A stretch of 64,000 nt of DNA from Streptomyces sp. NBC_01775 (GCF_035917675.1 NZ_CP109104.1:186001-250000), one strand, 5' to 3'. Shown: positions 28,339-36,595, counted from the first letter of the stretch. Numbers and translations are program-made. Notes: generated from the sequence alone by a model not told the origin.

Positions 28339-29625
28339 TCACTGTAGCGGCGGCTCGGCCTCGGCGGCGCGCAGCGGAATCACCGCGCGCACCCGGAATC
28401 CGCCGTCGCCTCGCTGCCCCGCCCCGACGGTGCCGCCGAGGGCGGCGGCGCGCTCGCGCATCCCCACCAGTCCGTTGCCCCCGCCGCCGGGGCCGTCGCC
28501 GGTCGCGGGTCCGTCGTCGTCGATGAGCAGTTCCAGCTCGCGGGTGCCGTAGCGCAGTCGGACGCGGGCGGTACGGGAGCCGGAGTGCCGTACGACATTG
28601 GTGAGCGCCTCCTGGATCACCCGGAACGCGGCCAGGTCCGCGCCGGGGGGCAGCGGCACCGGCGTGCCCTCGGCCTCGGTGGTGACCTGGAGCCCGGCGC
28701 CCGCGGCCTGTTCGGTCAGCTCGGGAAGCCGGTCGAGTCCGGGGGCCGGGGCGCGCGGCGCGTCGCCGGGGGTGCGGAGGGTGTCGAGGACCTGCCGCAC
28801 CTCCCCCAGCGCTTCCTTGCTCGCGCTCTTGATGGTGGCCAGGGCCGTCCGGGCCTGCTCCGGGTCGGAATCGAGCAGGGCGAGGCCGACCCCGGCCTGG
28901 ACGTTGATGACGGAGATGCTGTGCGCCAGTACGTCGTGCAGCTCACGGGCGATCCTGAGCCGTTCCTCGTCGGCGCGGCGCTTCTCCGCCTCCTCGGCCT
29001 CGCGCTGCCGGCGGGCCCGCTCGGCGCGGCGTACGCGGGCGAGCTCGGCGGCCGTGCACAGGGCCACCATCCACACGGCCATGAACAGGTCGGTGCCCCA
29101 CCCGCCCGCTTCGTGCCCGTCCGGCGGGAGCCAGCGGTGGAAGACGTGGCCGGCCAGGAGGTGCCCCGCCCACAGCATGCCGAGCGCGCCCCAGGTCGCG
29201 TACCGGTAACCCGCAACGATGGAGGCGAAGCCCGCCACCACGACGCTGAGCAGGACCGGCCCGTACGGATAACCGGCCGCCAGATACGCCAGCGTGACCG
29301 CCGAGGTACCGAAGACGGCCGTGCGGGGCCAGCGGTGCCGTACGAGCAGCAGCAGCGGTCCGAGGGTCAGCAGAGCACGTGCCACGCCGTCCAGGTCGAG
29401 ACGGTCGACGGGCCGGTTGTGCGCGGCGAAGCCGCTGCCCACCTGCTGGACGACGAAGACGGCGAGCGAGGAGAGCCACGGGAGACGGGCCGCGGCCGGA
29501 ACCCTTCCGAGGAGCCGGCGCCATGGGGGCGTCGGCACCCCGGGAGGGGCGGCGGGAGTGTCCCCGGAGCCACCGGGAGGGCCGGAAGCGCCGGGAGAAC
29601 GGGAGGTGCTGGTCACGCCTGTCAC
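28339..29625 (-). CDS. Sensor histidine kinase, HisKA_3 (NarL-partner) type
   Basis: The 428-residue kinase has a Pro/Gly-rich N-terminal tail, then about five membrane segments (45-200; LPWLSSLAVFVVQQVGSGF, ALLTLGPLLLLVRHRW, TLAYLAAGYPYGPVLLSVVV, GALGMLWAGHLLAGHVF, LFMAVWMVALCTAAELA). A coiled Arg/Glu linker precedes the phospho-acceptor in RIARELHDVLAHSISVINVQ (His near 236) and a HATPase domain (IQEALTNVVRHSGSRTA, GGGGNGLVGMRERAAALGG). No separate extracellular sensor domain is present, so the stimulus may act in or on the membrane. It is the cognate partner of the LuxR-type regulator that follows. Confidence 0.93.
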   Translation of the reverse strand: MTGVTSTSRSPGASGPPGGSGDTPAAPPGVPTPPWRRLLGRVPAAARLPWLSSLAVFVVQQVGSGFAAHNRPVDRLDLDGVARALLTLGPLLLLVRHRWPRTAVFGTSAVTLAYLAAGYPYGPVLLSVVVAGFASIVAGYRYATWGALGMLWAGHLLAGHVFHRWLPPDGHEAGGWGTDLFMAVWMVALCTAAELARVRRAERARRQREAEEAEKRRADEERLRIARELHDVLAHSISVINVQAGVGLALLDSDPEQARTALATIKSASKEALGEVRQVLDTLRTPGDAPRAPAPGLDRLPELTEQAAGAGLQVTTEAEGTPVPLPPGADLAAFRVIQEALTNVVRHSGSRTARVRLRYGTRELELLIDDDGPATGDGPGGGGNGLVGMRERAAALGGTVGAGQRGDGGFRVRAVIPLRAAEAEPPLQ

Positions 29626-29699
29626 GCTAGCCCTGCGTATGGCGTGGCGGCGTCACCCGAGCGCGGTGGCCGGCCCTACTCCCCACGCAGTACGCGGAC

Positions 29700-30413
29700 T
29701 CAGCCGCCGCCCAGGCCGACCTGGTCGGCCAGGCGGTCGGCCGCGTGCGCGAAGAACTGCTCCCGCGCCTCGACGACATTGGTGAACTGCCCGAACAGCT
29801 CGAAGCTGATCAGCCCGAACAGCTGGGACCAGGCAACGACCAGCTCCGCCGCCACCGCGGGCGGCAGCCGGACGCCCAGACGCGCCACGAGAGCCTCGGC
29901 GTCCCGCAGCACCGGCCCGGGCGCGGCGGAGGAGACCGGAATTCCACGGAGCGCGCCGCTGTCATGGGCGTCGCGGACGATCGCGAAGAGCGCGAGCCCG
30001 ACGCGGGCCGCCGGGCCGACGGTGGACTGCGGCGCGGCGTAGCCCGGGACGGGCGAGCCGTAGATCAGCGCGTACTCGTGCGGATGCTCCAGCGCCCAGC
30101 CGCGCACGGCCCGGCACACGGCCTGCCACCGGGCGAAGTGCGAGTCGGCCACGGACTCGGCGGCGGCCAGCGCCTCTTCGGCCGCGGCGCCGACGGCGTC
30201 GAAGGAGTCGATGATCAGGGCGGTCAGGAGGTCGTCACGGCTCGGGAAGTAGCGGTACAGCGCCGAGGAGACCATGCCCAGCTCGCGCGCGACGGCGCGG
30301 AGGGAGAGGCGCGCCGCGCCCTCGGCCGCGAGCTGGCGTAGCGCCTCGGCCTTGATGGCCGCCGTGATCTCACCGCGGGCCCTTTCCCGTGCTCCCTGGA
30401 TCTTGCTGCTCAT
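29700..30413 (-). CDS. TetR-family transcriptional repressor
   Basis: The 237-residue protein has a TetR N-terminal domain: GEITAAIKAEALRQLAAEG then helix-turn-helix LSLRAVARELGMVSSALYRYF (about 33-53) and PSRDDLLTALII. The C-terminal domain is of the TetR_C_13-like type found in many Streptomyces repressors. ATG at 30413 begins MSSKIQGARERARGE. Divergent from the deazaflavin oxidoreductase gene across a 202-bp gap that contains at least three copies of a GAGC-N3-GCTC dyad, so it very probably represses both itself and that gene. The inducer is unknown. Confidence 0.93.
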   Translation of the reverse strand: MSSKIQGARERARGEITAAIKAEALRQLAAEGAARLSLRAVARELGMVSSALYRYFPSRDDLLTALIIDSFDAVGAAAEEALAAAESVADSHFARWQAVCRAVRGWALEHPHEYALIYGSPVPGYAAPQSTVGPAARVGLALFAIVRDAHDSGALRGIPVSSAAPGPVLRDAEALVARLGVRLPPAVAAELVVAWSQLFGLISFELFGQFTNVVEAREQFFAHAADRLADQVGLGGG

Positions 30414-30454
30414 GGAGAGCAAGTGTGCCAGCTTCCAGAGCACTGATCAATAAC

Positions 30455-30469
30455 GAGAGCAGTGCTCTC
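30455..30469. promoter_or_regulatory. Probable TetR operator, site A
   Basis: GAGAGCAGTGCTCTC is a 15-bp palindrome around a central G, 42 bp upstream of the TetR start. The identical sequence recurs at 30528-30542. Confidence 0.75.
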
Positions 30470-30476
30470 TAAATGT

Positions 30477-30487
30477 GAGCAGCGCTC
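30477..30487. promoter_or_regulatory. Probable TetR operator, site B (shorter)
   Basis: GAGCAGCGCTC keeps the GAGC-N3-GCTC core of the two full sites. Its centre lies 20 bp, about two helical turns, from that of site A. It is likely a weaker cooperative site. Confidence 0.55.
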
Positions 30488-30527
30488 TTGCTTTGGAGCG
30501 GCGCGCGGTGCAACACTGCTCCGAAGA

Positions 30528-30542
30528 GAGAGCAGTGCTCTC
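30528..30542. promoter_or_regulatory. Probable TetR operator, site C
   Basis: This is a second exact copy of the 15-bp palindrome of site A, located 73 bp further on and closer to the oxidoreductase gene, with start at 30616. Half-sites of the same type occur near 30437-30443 and 30513-30521. Confidence 0.75.
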
Positions 30543-30615
30543 GATTTGGAGCACCGCCCCGGCACGTCACCGTCCGCGCCGCCCGCATCGCCGTCCCCGC
30601 CACACGGAGGAACAC

Positions 30616-31107
30616 ATGTCATCCAGCCCCGGCACGACCCCTGCCCCCGGCTCCGGCTCTGCGCCCTTCGTCAAGCAGCCCGGCTGGTTCACCAGGAAGG
30701 CGCTCAACCCCACGGTCGCCTGGCTCTCGCGGCGGGGGATCAGCCTGGCGGGCTCGGGCGTCCTCGCGGTCAAGGGGCGCAAGAGCGGCGAGTGGCGGCG
30801 CACCCCGGTCAACCCGATGACGCACGGCGGCGCGGTCTATCTCGTCGCGGCCCGGGGCCACGTCCAGTGGACGCACAACATGCGCGCGGCGGGCGGCGGC
30901 GAGATCCATCACGGGAAGAAGAGCCGGGCCTTCAGCGCCGTCGAGGTCAAGGACGCGGAGAAGCCGGAGATCCTGCGGGCCTATCTGCGCAAGTGGAAGT
31001 GGGAGGTCGGCGCGTTCTTCGAGGGTGTCGGGCCGGACTCCCCCGACGATGAACTGCTGGCGGCGGCCCCCAGACACCCGGTCTTCCGGATCACCTACAC
31101 CGACTGA
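30616..31107 (+). CDS. Deazaflavin (F420)-dependent nitroreductase-family oxidoreductase
   Basis: The 163-residue protein belongs to the DUF385/Ddn family of split-barrel F420-dependent enzymes. Recognisable segments are KALNPTVAWLSRRGISLAG, VLAVKGRKSGEWRRTPVNPM (F420-phosphate contact region near residues 55-72), YLVAARGHVQWTHNMRAAG and the C-terminal HPVFRITYTD. ATG at 30616 follows GGAGG. These enzymes reduce quinones, nitro compounds and other xenobiotics in actinobacteria. Its control by a divergent TetR with multiple operators fits a detoxification role. Confidence 0.9.
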   Translation: MSSSPGTTPAPGSGSAPFVKQPGWFTRKALNPTVAWLSRRGISLAGSGVLAVKGRKSGEWRRTPVNPMTHGGAVYLVAARGHVQWTHNMRAAGGGEIHHGKKSRAFSAVEVKDAEKPEILRAYLRKWKWEVGAFFEGVGPDSPDDELLAAAPRHPVFRITYTD

Positions 31108-31154
31108 CCTCCGGTCGCCCTACGCGGCTCAGGCTTCGCGGAGCCCGCACGCGA

Positions 31155-31194
31155 GCCCCCGGCACGTACGGGCGAGGCGCGTGCCGGGGGGGGC
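31155..31194. terminator. Hairpin terminator after the deazaflavin oxidoreductase gene
   Basis: GCCCCCGGCACG (31155-31166) can pair with CGTGCCGGGGGGGGC (31180-31194) across a 13-nt loop, giving an 11-12 bp stem 48 bp after the stop codon. Confidence 0.65.
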
Positions 31195-31204
31195 GCTCTT
31201 GAGC

Positions 31205-31300
31205 ACCCCAAAGGGGCGCGGGGAACTGCGCGACCAGCCTGGGGGTACCTCCCTGCTCGAAGAGCTTGGGGAACACCCGCACTCTGCACAGCACAGGCAG
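31205..31300. repeat. Streptomyces-type dispersed intergenic repeat
   Basis: The CCAAAGGGGCGCGGGGAACT block followed by GCGCGACCAGCC, and the adjacent GGGGGTACCTCCC block with an imperfect dyad around CTCGAAGAGC, match in style the short sequences scattered between Streptomyces genes. This is from memory of such genomes, not from a search. Confidence 0.55.
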
Positions 31301-31574
31301 TCGCAGCCCCTGCTCAGCACCAGGAAAGAGGGCACCAGGAAGATCCGCCGGACAGGCCGTAGGTCGCGGAGGAGGGCACCCCGCCGGGTCCTCGACACAG
31401 ACGCCGGGCCCCGGCACAGAGGCCCCGTCGTCCAGCAGCCGGAGGAGCGCCGGACCAGCGAGCCGGCGGGCCTCCGCCACCCCCACCCCACACCTCCGGG
31501 CGGGCTCCGCCCGATGCGCGGCGCGCGCGGGCGCCCGCAGCCACCCGGCGGCCCCCCCCCGGAGGGAGAGCGCG

Positions 31575-32960
31575 TCACGCCGGGCGGTCCACCGCCCTTT
31601 CGCCGCCGCGCTCCTCGTCGGGGCCGCCGTCCGCCTCGGCCGCCTCGCCATGGCCCTTGCCGTCCTCGTTGCCGGTGGCCCCCTGCTCGGCCTCACGCCG
31701 GTCGAGGGTGTCCAGCGCCCGGCGGGCCACCGGGTGGACGCGGACGATCTCGGAGAGCGAGGTGGCGCCGCGCGTGAAGCGGGCGAAGACGTTCCAGGCG
31801 GGGCGGAATCCGGTGAGGGCCGCGTGGAAGAGCCCCGGGCGGCGGGAGAAGATCCGCAGCATCCGGCGCCCGACACCCATCTCGACGCCGAGGCCCGCCT
31901 TGATGGCGAAGGCGTAGTTGAGGGCCTGCCTGCGCGCGTCCACCGCGTCGTGCGACTCGGAGACGCGTACGGCCCACTCCCCCGCCAGGCGGCCCGAGCG
32001 GAGCGCGAAGGAGATGCCCTCGCGGGTCCAGGGCTCCAGCAGGCCGGCCGCGTCGCCGCAGACCAGCACCCGGCCCCTGGAAAGGGGCGAGTCGTCGGTA
32101 CGGCAGCGGGTCAGATGCCCCGAGGAGATGCTGGGCTCGAAGCCCGCGAGGCCCTGGCGGGCGATGAAGTCGTCCAGATAGCGCTTGGTGGCCGCGCCCT
32201 CGCCGCGTGCGGAGATGACGCCGACGGTGAGGGTGTCGCCCTTGGGGAAGACCCAGCCGTAACTGCCCGGCAGCGGGCCCCAGTCGACCAGCACTCGGCC
32301 GGCCCAGTCCTCGGCCACGCTGGGCGGAACCGGGATCTCCGCCTCCAGGCCGAGGTCGACCTGGTCCATCTTCACGCCGACGTGCGCGCCTATACGGCTC
32401 GCGCTCCCGTCTGCGCCGACCACGGCGCGGGCCAGTACCGGCTGCTCCTCGCCCGAGAGGACCACCGCGACCGTGCGGCGGTCGGGCACCGAGGGCCCGT
32501 GCTGTTCGACCCGCGAGACCGTGACGCCCGTGCGGACCTCAGCGCCGGCCTTGACGGCGAACTCGACCAGGCTCTCGTCGAACTCGGGCCGGTTGATCAG
32601 CCCGAAGAGCATGCTGCGGGAGCGCCGGGTGCGGGTCAGCTTGCCGTTCATGGAGAACGTCACCGCGTGCACCCTGTCGCGCAGCGGCAGCTCGAAGCCC
32701 GGGGGCAGCGCGTCGCGCGAGGGACCGATGATGCCGCCGCCGCACGTCTTGTAGCGGGGCAGCTCCGCTTTCTCCAGGAGCAGCACTCTGCGGCCGGCGA
32801 CCGCCGCCGCGTAGGCCGCCGACGCTCCGGCGGGTCCCGCGCCGACCACGACGACGTCCCAGACAGGCCCGGATCCTCCGGTGCCTTCGCCGGCTCCACC
32901 GACCCCTTCGGCGGCTCCGCCTTCGAAGTCCTCGTTTCCGGCTGCGTTCTCGCTGCTCAC
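31575..32960 (-). CDS. Geranylgeranyl reductase family FAD-dependent oxidoreductase
   Basis: The 461-residue flavoprotein carries the GGR-family pattern: dinucleotide fold WDVVVVGAGPAGASAAYAAA (near residue 35), LLEKAELPRYKTCGGGIIG with the P-R-x-K-x-C-G-G motif, LINRPEFDESLVEFAVKAGA, and the second FAD motif RVLVCGDAAGLLEPWTREGI. Homologues saturate isoprenoid chains such as those of menaquinone or polyprenyl lipids. The first 30 residues are Gly/Glu-rich and the last 40 charged and low-complexity. The start is chosen at GTG 32960 (MSSEN-like family N-terminus); a GTG at 33005 is possible. It diverges from the dipeptidase gene. Confidence 0.9.
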   Translation of the reverse strand: MSSENAAGNEDFEGGAAEGVGGAGEGTGGSGPVWDVVVVGAGPAGASAAYAAAVAGRRVLLLEKAELPRYKTCGGGIIGPSRDALPPGFELPLRDRVHAVTFSMNGKLTRTRRSRSMLFGLINRPEFDESLVEFAVKAGAEVRTGVTVSRVEQHGPSVPDRRTVAVVLSGEEQPVLARAVVGADGSASRIGAHVGVKMDQVDLGLEAEIPVPPSVAEDWAGRVLVDWGPLPGSYGWVFPKGDTLTVGVISARGEGAATKRYLDDFIARQGLAGFEPSISSGHLTRCRTDDSPLSRGRVLVCGDAAGLLEPWTREGISFALRSGRLAGEWAVRVSESHDAVDARRQALNYAFAIKAGLGVEMGVGRRMLRIFSRRPGLFHAALTGFRPAWNVFARFTRGATSLSEIVRVHPVARRALDTLDRREAEQGATGNEDGKGHGEAAEADGGPDEERGGERAVDRPA

Positions 32961-33086
32961 GATGTGCTTCTGCTCCCGCTCGACCTCGGCTCCGGAATGG
33001 CCCACCGCATCCTACGGGGCCGCTCATGTGCGATACACATGTCTCCGTACACGTGTGCCAACGTCGCGCCCACAAGGAGCGTTCCC

Positions 33087-34568
33087 ATGCAGCAGCCTCC
33101 GTCCCATCCGACGGCTACGCCCGGTTCTTCCGCTTCATCCGGCCAGTCCGTCCCGGAGGTCCCCGGAACCCCGGCGGCCCCGGCCGACACGACCGGCGCG
33201 GCCGGCCCGGCAGCGTCGGGGATCGCGGCCACGGTCTCCTCGCTGATGCCGCGCGCCAAGGCCGAGCTGGCCGAGCTGGTGGCCTTCCGCTCGGTCGCGG
33301 ACCCGGAGCAGTTCCCCCGCAGCGAGTGCGAGGGCGCGGCGGCGTGGGTGGCGCAGGCACTGCGGGCCGAGGGGTTCCAGGACGTGGCGGCCCTGGACAC
33401 CCCCGACGGCACCCAGTCGGTCTACGGCTTCCTGCCGGGCCCGCAGGGCGCGCCGACGGTGCTGCTGTACGCGCACTACGACGTACAGCCGCCGCTGGAC
33501 GAGGCGGCCTGGCGCACCCCGCCCTTCGAGCTGACCGACGGGCCCGACGGGCGCTGGTACGGCCGGGGTTCGGCCGACTGCAAGGGCGGCTTTGTGATGC
33601 ACCTGCTCGCCCTGCGCGCCCTCCAGGCGAACGGCGGGCTGCCCGTTTCGGTCAAGGTGATCGTGGAGGGCTCGGAGGAGCAGGGCACCGGCGGGCTGGA
33701 GCGGTACGCGCGGACGCACCCCGAACTGCTTGCCGCCGACACGATCGTCATCGGGGACGCGGGCAACTTCCGCTGCGGGATGCCGACCGTGACGACGTCG
33801 CTGCGCGGTATGACGCTGGTGCGCGTCCAGGTCGACACGCTGGAAGGCAACCTGCACTCGGGGCTGTTCGGCGGAGCCGCACCCGACGCGCTGGCCGCGC
33901 TGATGCGCACGCTCGACTCGCTGCGGGACGCCGAGGGCAACACGGTCGTCGACGGGCTGGAGGCGGGCGGCTCCTGGGAGGGCCTGGCCTACCCGGACGA
34001 GGACTTCCGGCGCGACGCCAAGGTGCTCGACGGGGTCGGCCTGGTCGGCGGCGGCACGGTCTCCGACCGGCTGTGGGCGCGCCCCGCGGTGACGGTGCTG
34101 GGTATCGACTGCCCGCCGGTCGTGGGCGCCACTCCTTCCGTGCACGCCTCGGCCCGCGCGCTGGTCTCCCTGCGCATCCCGCCGGGCACGGACACCGAGA
34201 AGGCGATCGGATTGCTGGTCGCGCACCTGGAGTCGCACGTGCCGTGGAACGCGCGGGTGGCCACCGAAGTCGTGGGCCAGGGCCAGCCGTTCAGCGCGGA
34301 CACCAGCAGCCCCGCGTACGCGGCCATGGCGGAGGCGCTGCGTACCGCGTACGACGGGCTGGAGATGCAGACGGCGGGCATGGGCGGCTCCATCCCGCTG
34401 TGCAACGCCCTCGCGGAGCTGTACCCGGACGCCGAGATCCTGCTGATCGGGCTGAGCGAGCCCGACGCGCGGATCCACGCGGTGAACGAGAGCGTGGATC
34501 CGCGCGAGCTGGAGCGGATGGCCGTCGCCGAGGCGCTGTTCCTGCGTACCTACGCACAGCAGGCGTGA
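33087..34568 (+). CDS. M20-family dipeptidase/metallopeptidase
   Basis: The 493-residue enzyme is a two-zinc M20 peptidase of the carnosinase-like dipeptidase group. Metal and catalytic residues are visible in LYAHYDVQPPLDEAAW (His and Asp near 135), RGSADCKGGFVMH (bridging Asp), VEGSEEQGTGG (Glu pair), IGDAGNF and the C-terminal ARIHAVNES (His near 470). The dimerisation insert contains LEGNLHSGLFGGAAPD. The first 45 residues form a Pro/Ala/Ser-rich tail without a signal peptide, so it is cytosolic. ATG at 33087 has GGAG at 33076-33079. Substrates are probably small dipeptides. Confidence 0.93.
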   Translation: MQQPPSHPTATPGSSASSGQSVPEVPGTPAAPADTTGAAGPAASGIAATVSSLMPRAKAELAELVAFRSVADPEQFPRSECEGAAAWVAQALRAEGFQDVAALDTPDGTQSVYGFLPGPQGAPTVLLYAHYDVQPPLDEAAWRTPPFELTDGPDGRWYGRGSADCKGGFVMHLLALRALQANGGLPVSVKVIVEGSEEQGTGGLERYARTHPELLAADTIVIGDAGNFRCGMPTVTTSLRGMTLVRVQVDTLEGNLHSGLFGGAAPDALAALMRTLDSLRDAEGNTVVDGLEAGGSWEGLAYPDEDFRRDAKVLDGVGLVGGGTVSDRLWARPAVTVLGIDCPPVVGATPSVHASARALVSLRIPPGTDTEKAIGLLVAHLESHVPWNARVATEVVGQGQPFSADTSSPAYAAMAEALRTAYDGLEMQTAGMGGSIPLCNALAELYPDAEILLIGLSEPDARIHAVNESVDPRELERMAVAEALFLRTYAQQA

Positions 34569-34619
34569 GAGGAGCCGGACCGCGACCGGGCAGTCGGGCA
34601 GCGGGCCCGTAGGGCCGTA

Positions 34620-34650
34620 GGCGCCGCCGCAGCGGACCGTAGGCGGCGCC
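34620..34650. terminator. Bidirectional hairpin terminator
   Basis: GGCGCCGCC at 34620-34628 pairs perfectly with GGCGGCGCC at 34642-34650 across a 13-nt loop. It lies between the converging dipeptidase and kinase/Nudix genes. Confidence 0.65.
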
Positions 34651-34653
34651 TCC

Positions 34654-35691
34654 TCAGCGCAGGAGGTTCCCCGAGCCGACCGGGACACCCGATTCCAGAT
34701 AGAGCGGGTGTCCCGACCTGCGGGCGCGCAGCGCGCATCGCAGCCGGTCCAGTCGCACCGGCGGCAGCAGCTCGGCGGCTTCCGCCTCCGTGACGAAGCG
34801 CCAGCCGCGCAGCTCGGCGCCCGGCAGCAGCAGCGCCGACGCGTCGTCGGCGGCCAGCCGCCCGCCGTCGAAGATCAGCCGCAGACCCCCGTAGCCGGGC
34901 GGGCGAGGCGGCTCCCAGTCGACGACGAGCAAGGTGGGCTCGGCGCGCAGCCGCAGCCCGAGTTCCTCGTCCACCTCGCGCACACCGGCGAGCGCCGGAG
35001 CCTCCCCCGGCTCCACGACGCCGCCGGGGAACTCCCAGCCGGGCTTGTAGGTGGGGTCGACCAGCAGGAACCGGTCGTGCTCGTCGAACAGAAGCACTCC
35101 GGAGGCGACCGTCTCGGCGGTCGGCTCGGGCGTCTGCACGATGTCCATGGCGCCCCGGTCCTGGCTGATTGCCTCGGCCAGGCGTTCGGCGGTCTGGCGT
35201 GGGGTGAGCCGGGACGTGTCCACCGTGTGGGCCTCGGCCGTGATCCAGGGCAGCGCTTCGTTATAGGCGTGCAGACGGCTCAGACAGCGGGCACGCGAGG
35301 AGCCCCCCTCGGCGGCGGCGCGCTGCTCCATCCGGGCGTGCAGAACCGGTTCCTCGGCGTGCAGCAGCAGGTGGCGTACGGGTATGCGGCGGGCGGCGAG
35401 CGCGCCGAACATCTCGTCGCGGTACTCGCGGCACAGCAGCGTGATCGGGGCGATCAGCGGCCCGGGTACCTCTGTCAGCAAGGCGGCGGCCGTGTCCACC
35501 ACGAGCCGCCGCCAGGAGCGCAGTTCCTGGAAGTCGTCGACCTGCCCCAGGCGCTCCTTGGGGAGCATCCGCCGCAGGCCGGAGCCGATGAGTTCGGGTT
35601 CGTAGAGCGTGCTCCCTGGAAGCAGGTCCAGGAGTTCATGGGCCGCTGTGGTCTTACCGGCACCGAAGGCGCCGTTCAGCCAGACGATCAC
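34654..35691 (-). CDS. P-loop NTP-binding domain fused to a Nudix hydrolase
   Basis: The 345-residue protein joins two enzymes. Residues 1-180 form a P-loop kinase-like domain: IVWLNGAFGAGKTTAAHELL (Walker A near residues 7-15) and a lid-like region around EQRAAAEGGSSRARCLSRLH; shikimate/gluconate-kinase-like AAA_33 proteins look similar. Residues 195-330 form a Nudix domain with a complete Nudix box, GVVEPGEAPALAGVREVDEE continuing LGL, near residue 225. The GTG start has GGGGG upstream. Fusions of this kind recur in Streptomyces, but substrates are undefined; joint processing of a nucleotide or a modified metabolite is only inference. Confidence 0.9.
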   Translation of the reverse strand: MIVWLNGAFGAGKTTAAHELLDLLPGSTLYEPELIGSGLRRMLPKERLGQVDDFQELRSWRRLVVDTAAALLTEVPGPLIAPITLLCREYRDEMFGALAARRIPVRHLLLHAEEPVLHARMEQRAAAEGGSSRARCLSRLHAYNEALPWITAEAHTVDTSRLTPRQTAERLAEAISQDRGAMDIVQTPEPTAETVASGVLLFDEHDRFLLVDPTYKPGWEFPGGVVEPGEAPALAGVREVDEELGLRLRAEPTLLVVDWEPPRPPGYGGLRLIFDGGRLAADDASALLLPGAELRGWRFVTEAEAAELLPPVRLDRLRCALRARRSGHPLYLESGVPVGSGNLLR

Positions 35692-35850
35692 GGTGTGCCC
35701 CCCTCATCCGTCGTCCCCCGTTCAGTTGCCCGCATCACCCCGTGCGGGAAACGCGCCGGGGCGGCTCTGCGCGCTCCGAAGGGGGCACGGCGCCTGCGCC
35801 CCGGCGCGCACAGCGGGCGCGTGAGACCCCTTGACGGGACCACGACCGGG

Positions 35851-35916
35851 TCACCGGCCGGACCGCGGCGGACCGCGGCCGGATCACCGGCCGGACCGCG
35901 GCGGACCGCGGCCGGA
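35851..35916. repeat. Two perfect 33-bp tandem repeats
   Basis: The 33-bp unit beginning TCACCGGCCGGACCGCGG occurs at 35851-35883 and again at 35884-35916 without a mismatch, and a third copy starts (TCAC) at 35917. It sits in the 262-bp gap between the kinase/Nudix gene and the TIGR03086 gene. The gap shows nothing else. Confidence 0.85.
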
Positions 35917-35953
35917 TCACGACCCGGCCGCTCAGGGACGGGGAGGAGGAAAG

Positions 35954-36532
35954 TCAGCCGCGGGTCGCGGGGGTCCAGCCCGGGTCGCGGCCGGTGCCCG
36001 CGAGAAGGGTTTCGAAGGGGGTGGCACCGGGTGGTGCGGGCACCTCTTCGCCGAAGACGCCCGCCTTCCGGGCCATCGGGGCCATCTGCTCGAAGGCCGG
36101 GATCACTTCGGCGAGGGCCGCCTCGGCGGGCGTGTAGTCCTGACCGGTGGCGCGTGCCAGATCCCAGCCGTGGACGACCAGGTCGCCCAGCACCATGTGC
36201 GCGACGGTGCGCTGGGGCAGTCCCATGCCCTGGGAGACGCCCTCCAGCGCGTCGGGGTCCGACCAGGCGGCGGCGAGCCGGTCCGTCTCCTCCTCGAAGC
36301 GGGTGCGCCACTCCCCTTCGAGCCGGTCGGGGGTGGTGCTGAAGTCGGCTTCCTGTCTGGCCGCCAGTTTCTGGAACTCGATGACGACGTGGAAGAGGTG
36401 GTTGAGCAGCGCCCGTACGTCGTACTCGCTGCACGGGGTAGGGGCGGTGAGCTGTTCGTCGGTGGTACCGCGTACGACGGGGGCCGTGGTGCGGGCGGCG
36501 CTGTCGATCAGGGAGGAGATGTCGTTGGTCAT
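35954..36532 (-). CDS. TIGR03086-family (DinB-like, mycothiol-type) protein
   Basis: The 192-residue protein matches the actinobacterial TIGR03086 group of DinB/maleylpyruvate-isomerase-like four-helix-bundle proteins. It shows TPCSEYDVRALLNHLFHVVIEFQ (first His of the metal site near 48) and AHMVLGDLVVHGWDLARATG (later His near 135). Such proteins bind a divalent metal and some use mycothiol. The start at ATG 36532 opens the conserved frame (MTNDISSL). It diverges from the AraC regulator with 63 bp between starts, suggesting the AraC protein may regulate it. Enzymatic role unknown. Confidence 0.9.
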   Translation of the reverse strand: MTNDISSLIDSAARTTAPVVRGTTDEQLTAPTPCSEYDVRALLNHLFHVVIEFQKLAARQEADFSTTPDRLEGEWRTRFEEETDRLAAAWSDPDALEGVSQGMGLPQRTVAHMVLGDLVVHGWDLARATGQDYTPAEAALAEVIPAFEQMAPMARKAGVFGEEVPAPPGATPFETLLAGTGRDPGWTPATRG

Positions 36533-36595
36533 GCGGATGACGGTAGGCGTGCGAGGGGGCTGCGGCTTGAAGAAACGCGACATAGCATCGGCGTC

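Larger units (their letters stand above)
31108..31574. other. 467-bp gene-free region with terminator and dispersed repeats
   Basis: No gene is supported here. The left part holds the terminator of the oxidoreductase gene. At about 31205-31300 are sequence blocks I recognise from many Streptomyces intergenic regions: CAAAGGGGCGCGGGGAACTG with its CGCGACCAGCC continuation, then a block around GGGGGTACCTCCC. The remainder is GC-rich with shadow open frames on both strands. Confidence 0.6.

Noticed and set aside
31266..34568. 1100-codon plus-strand frame as one giant protein
   Set aside because: The M20 dipeptidase begins at 33087 with GGAG; the upstream 600 codons are antisense of the geranylgeranyl-reductase-like gene.
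35735..35920. Small minus-strand frame with RPRSAAVRPV repeats as a peptide gene
   Set aside because: The repeat comes from a 33-bp DNA tandem duplication in non-coding DNA and has no ribosome site.
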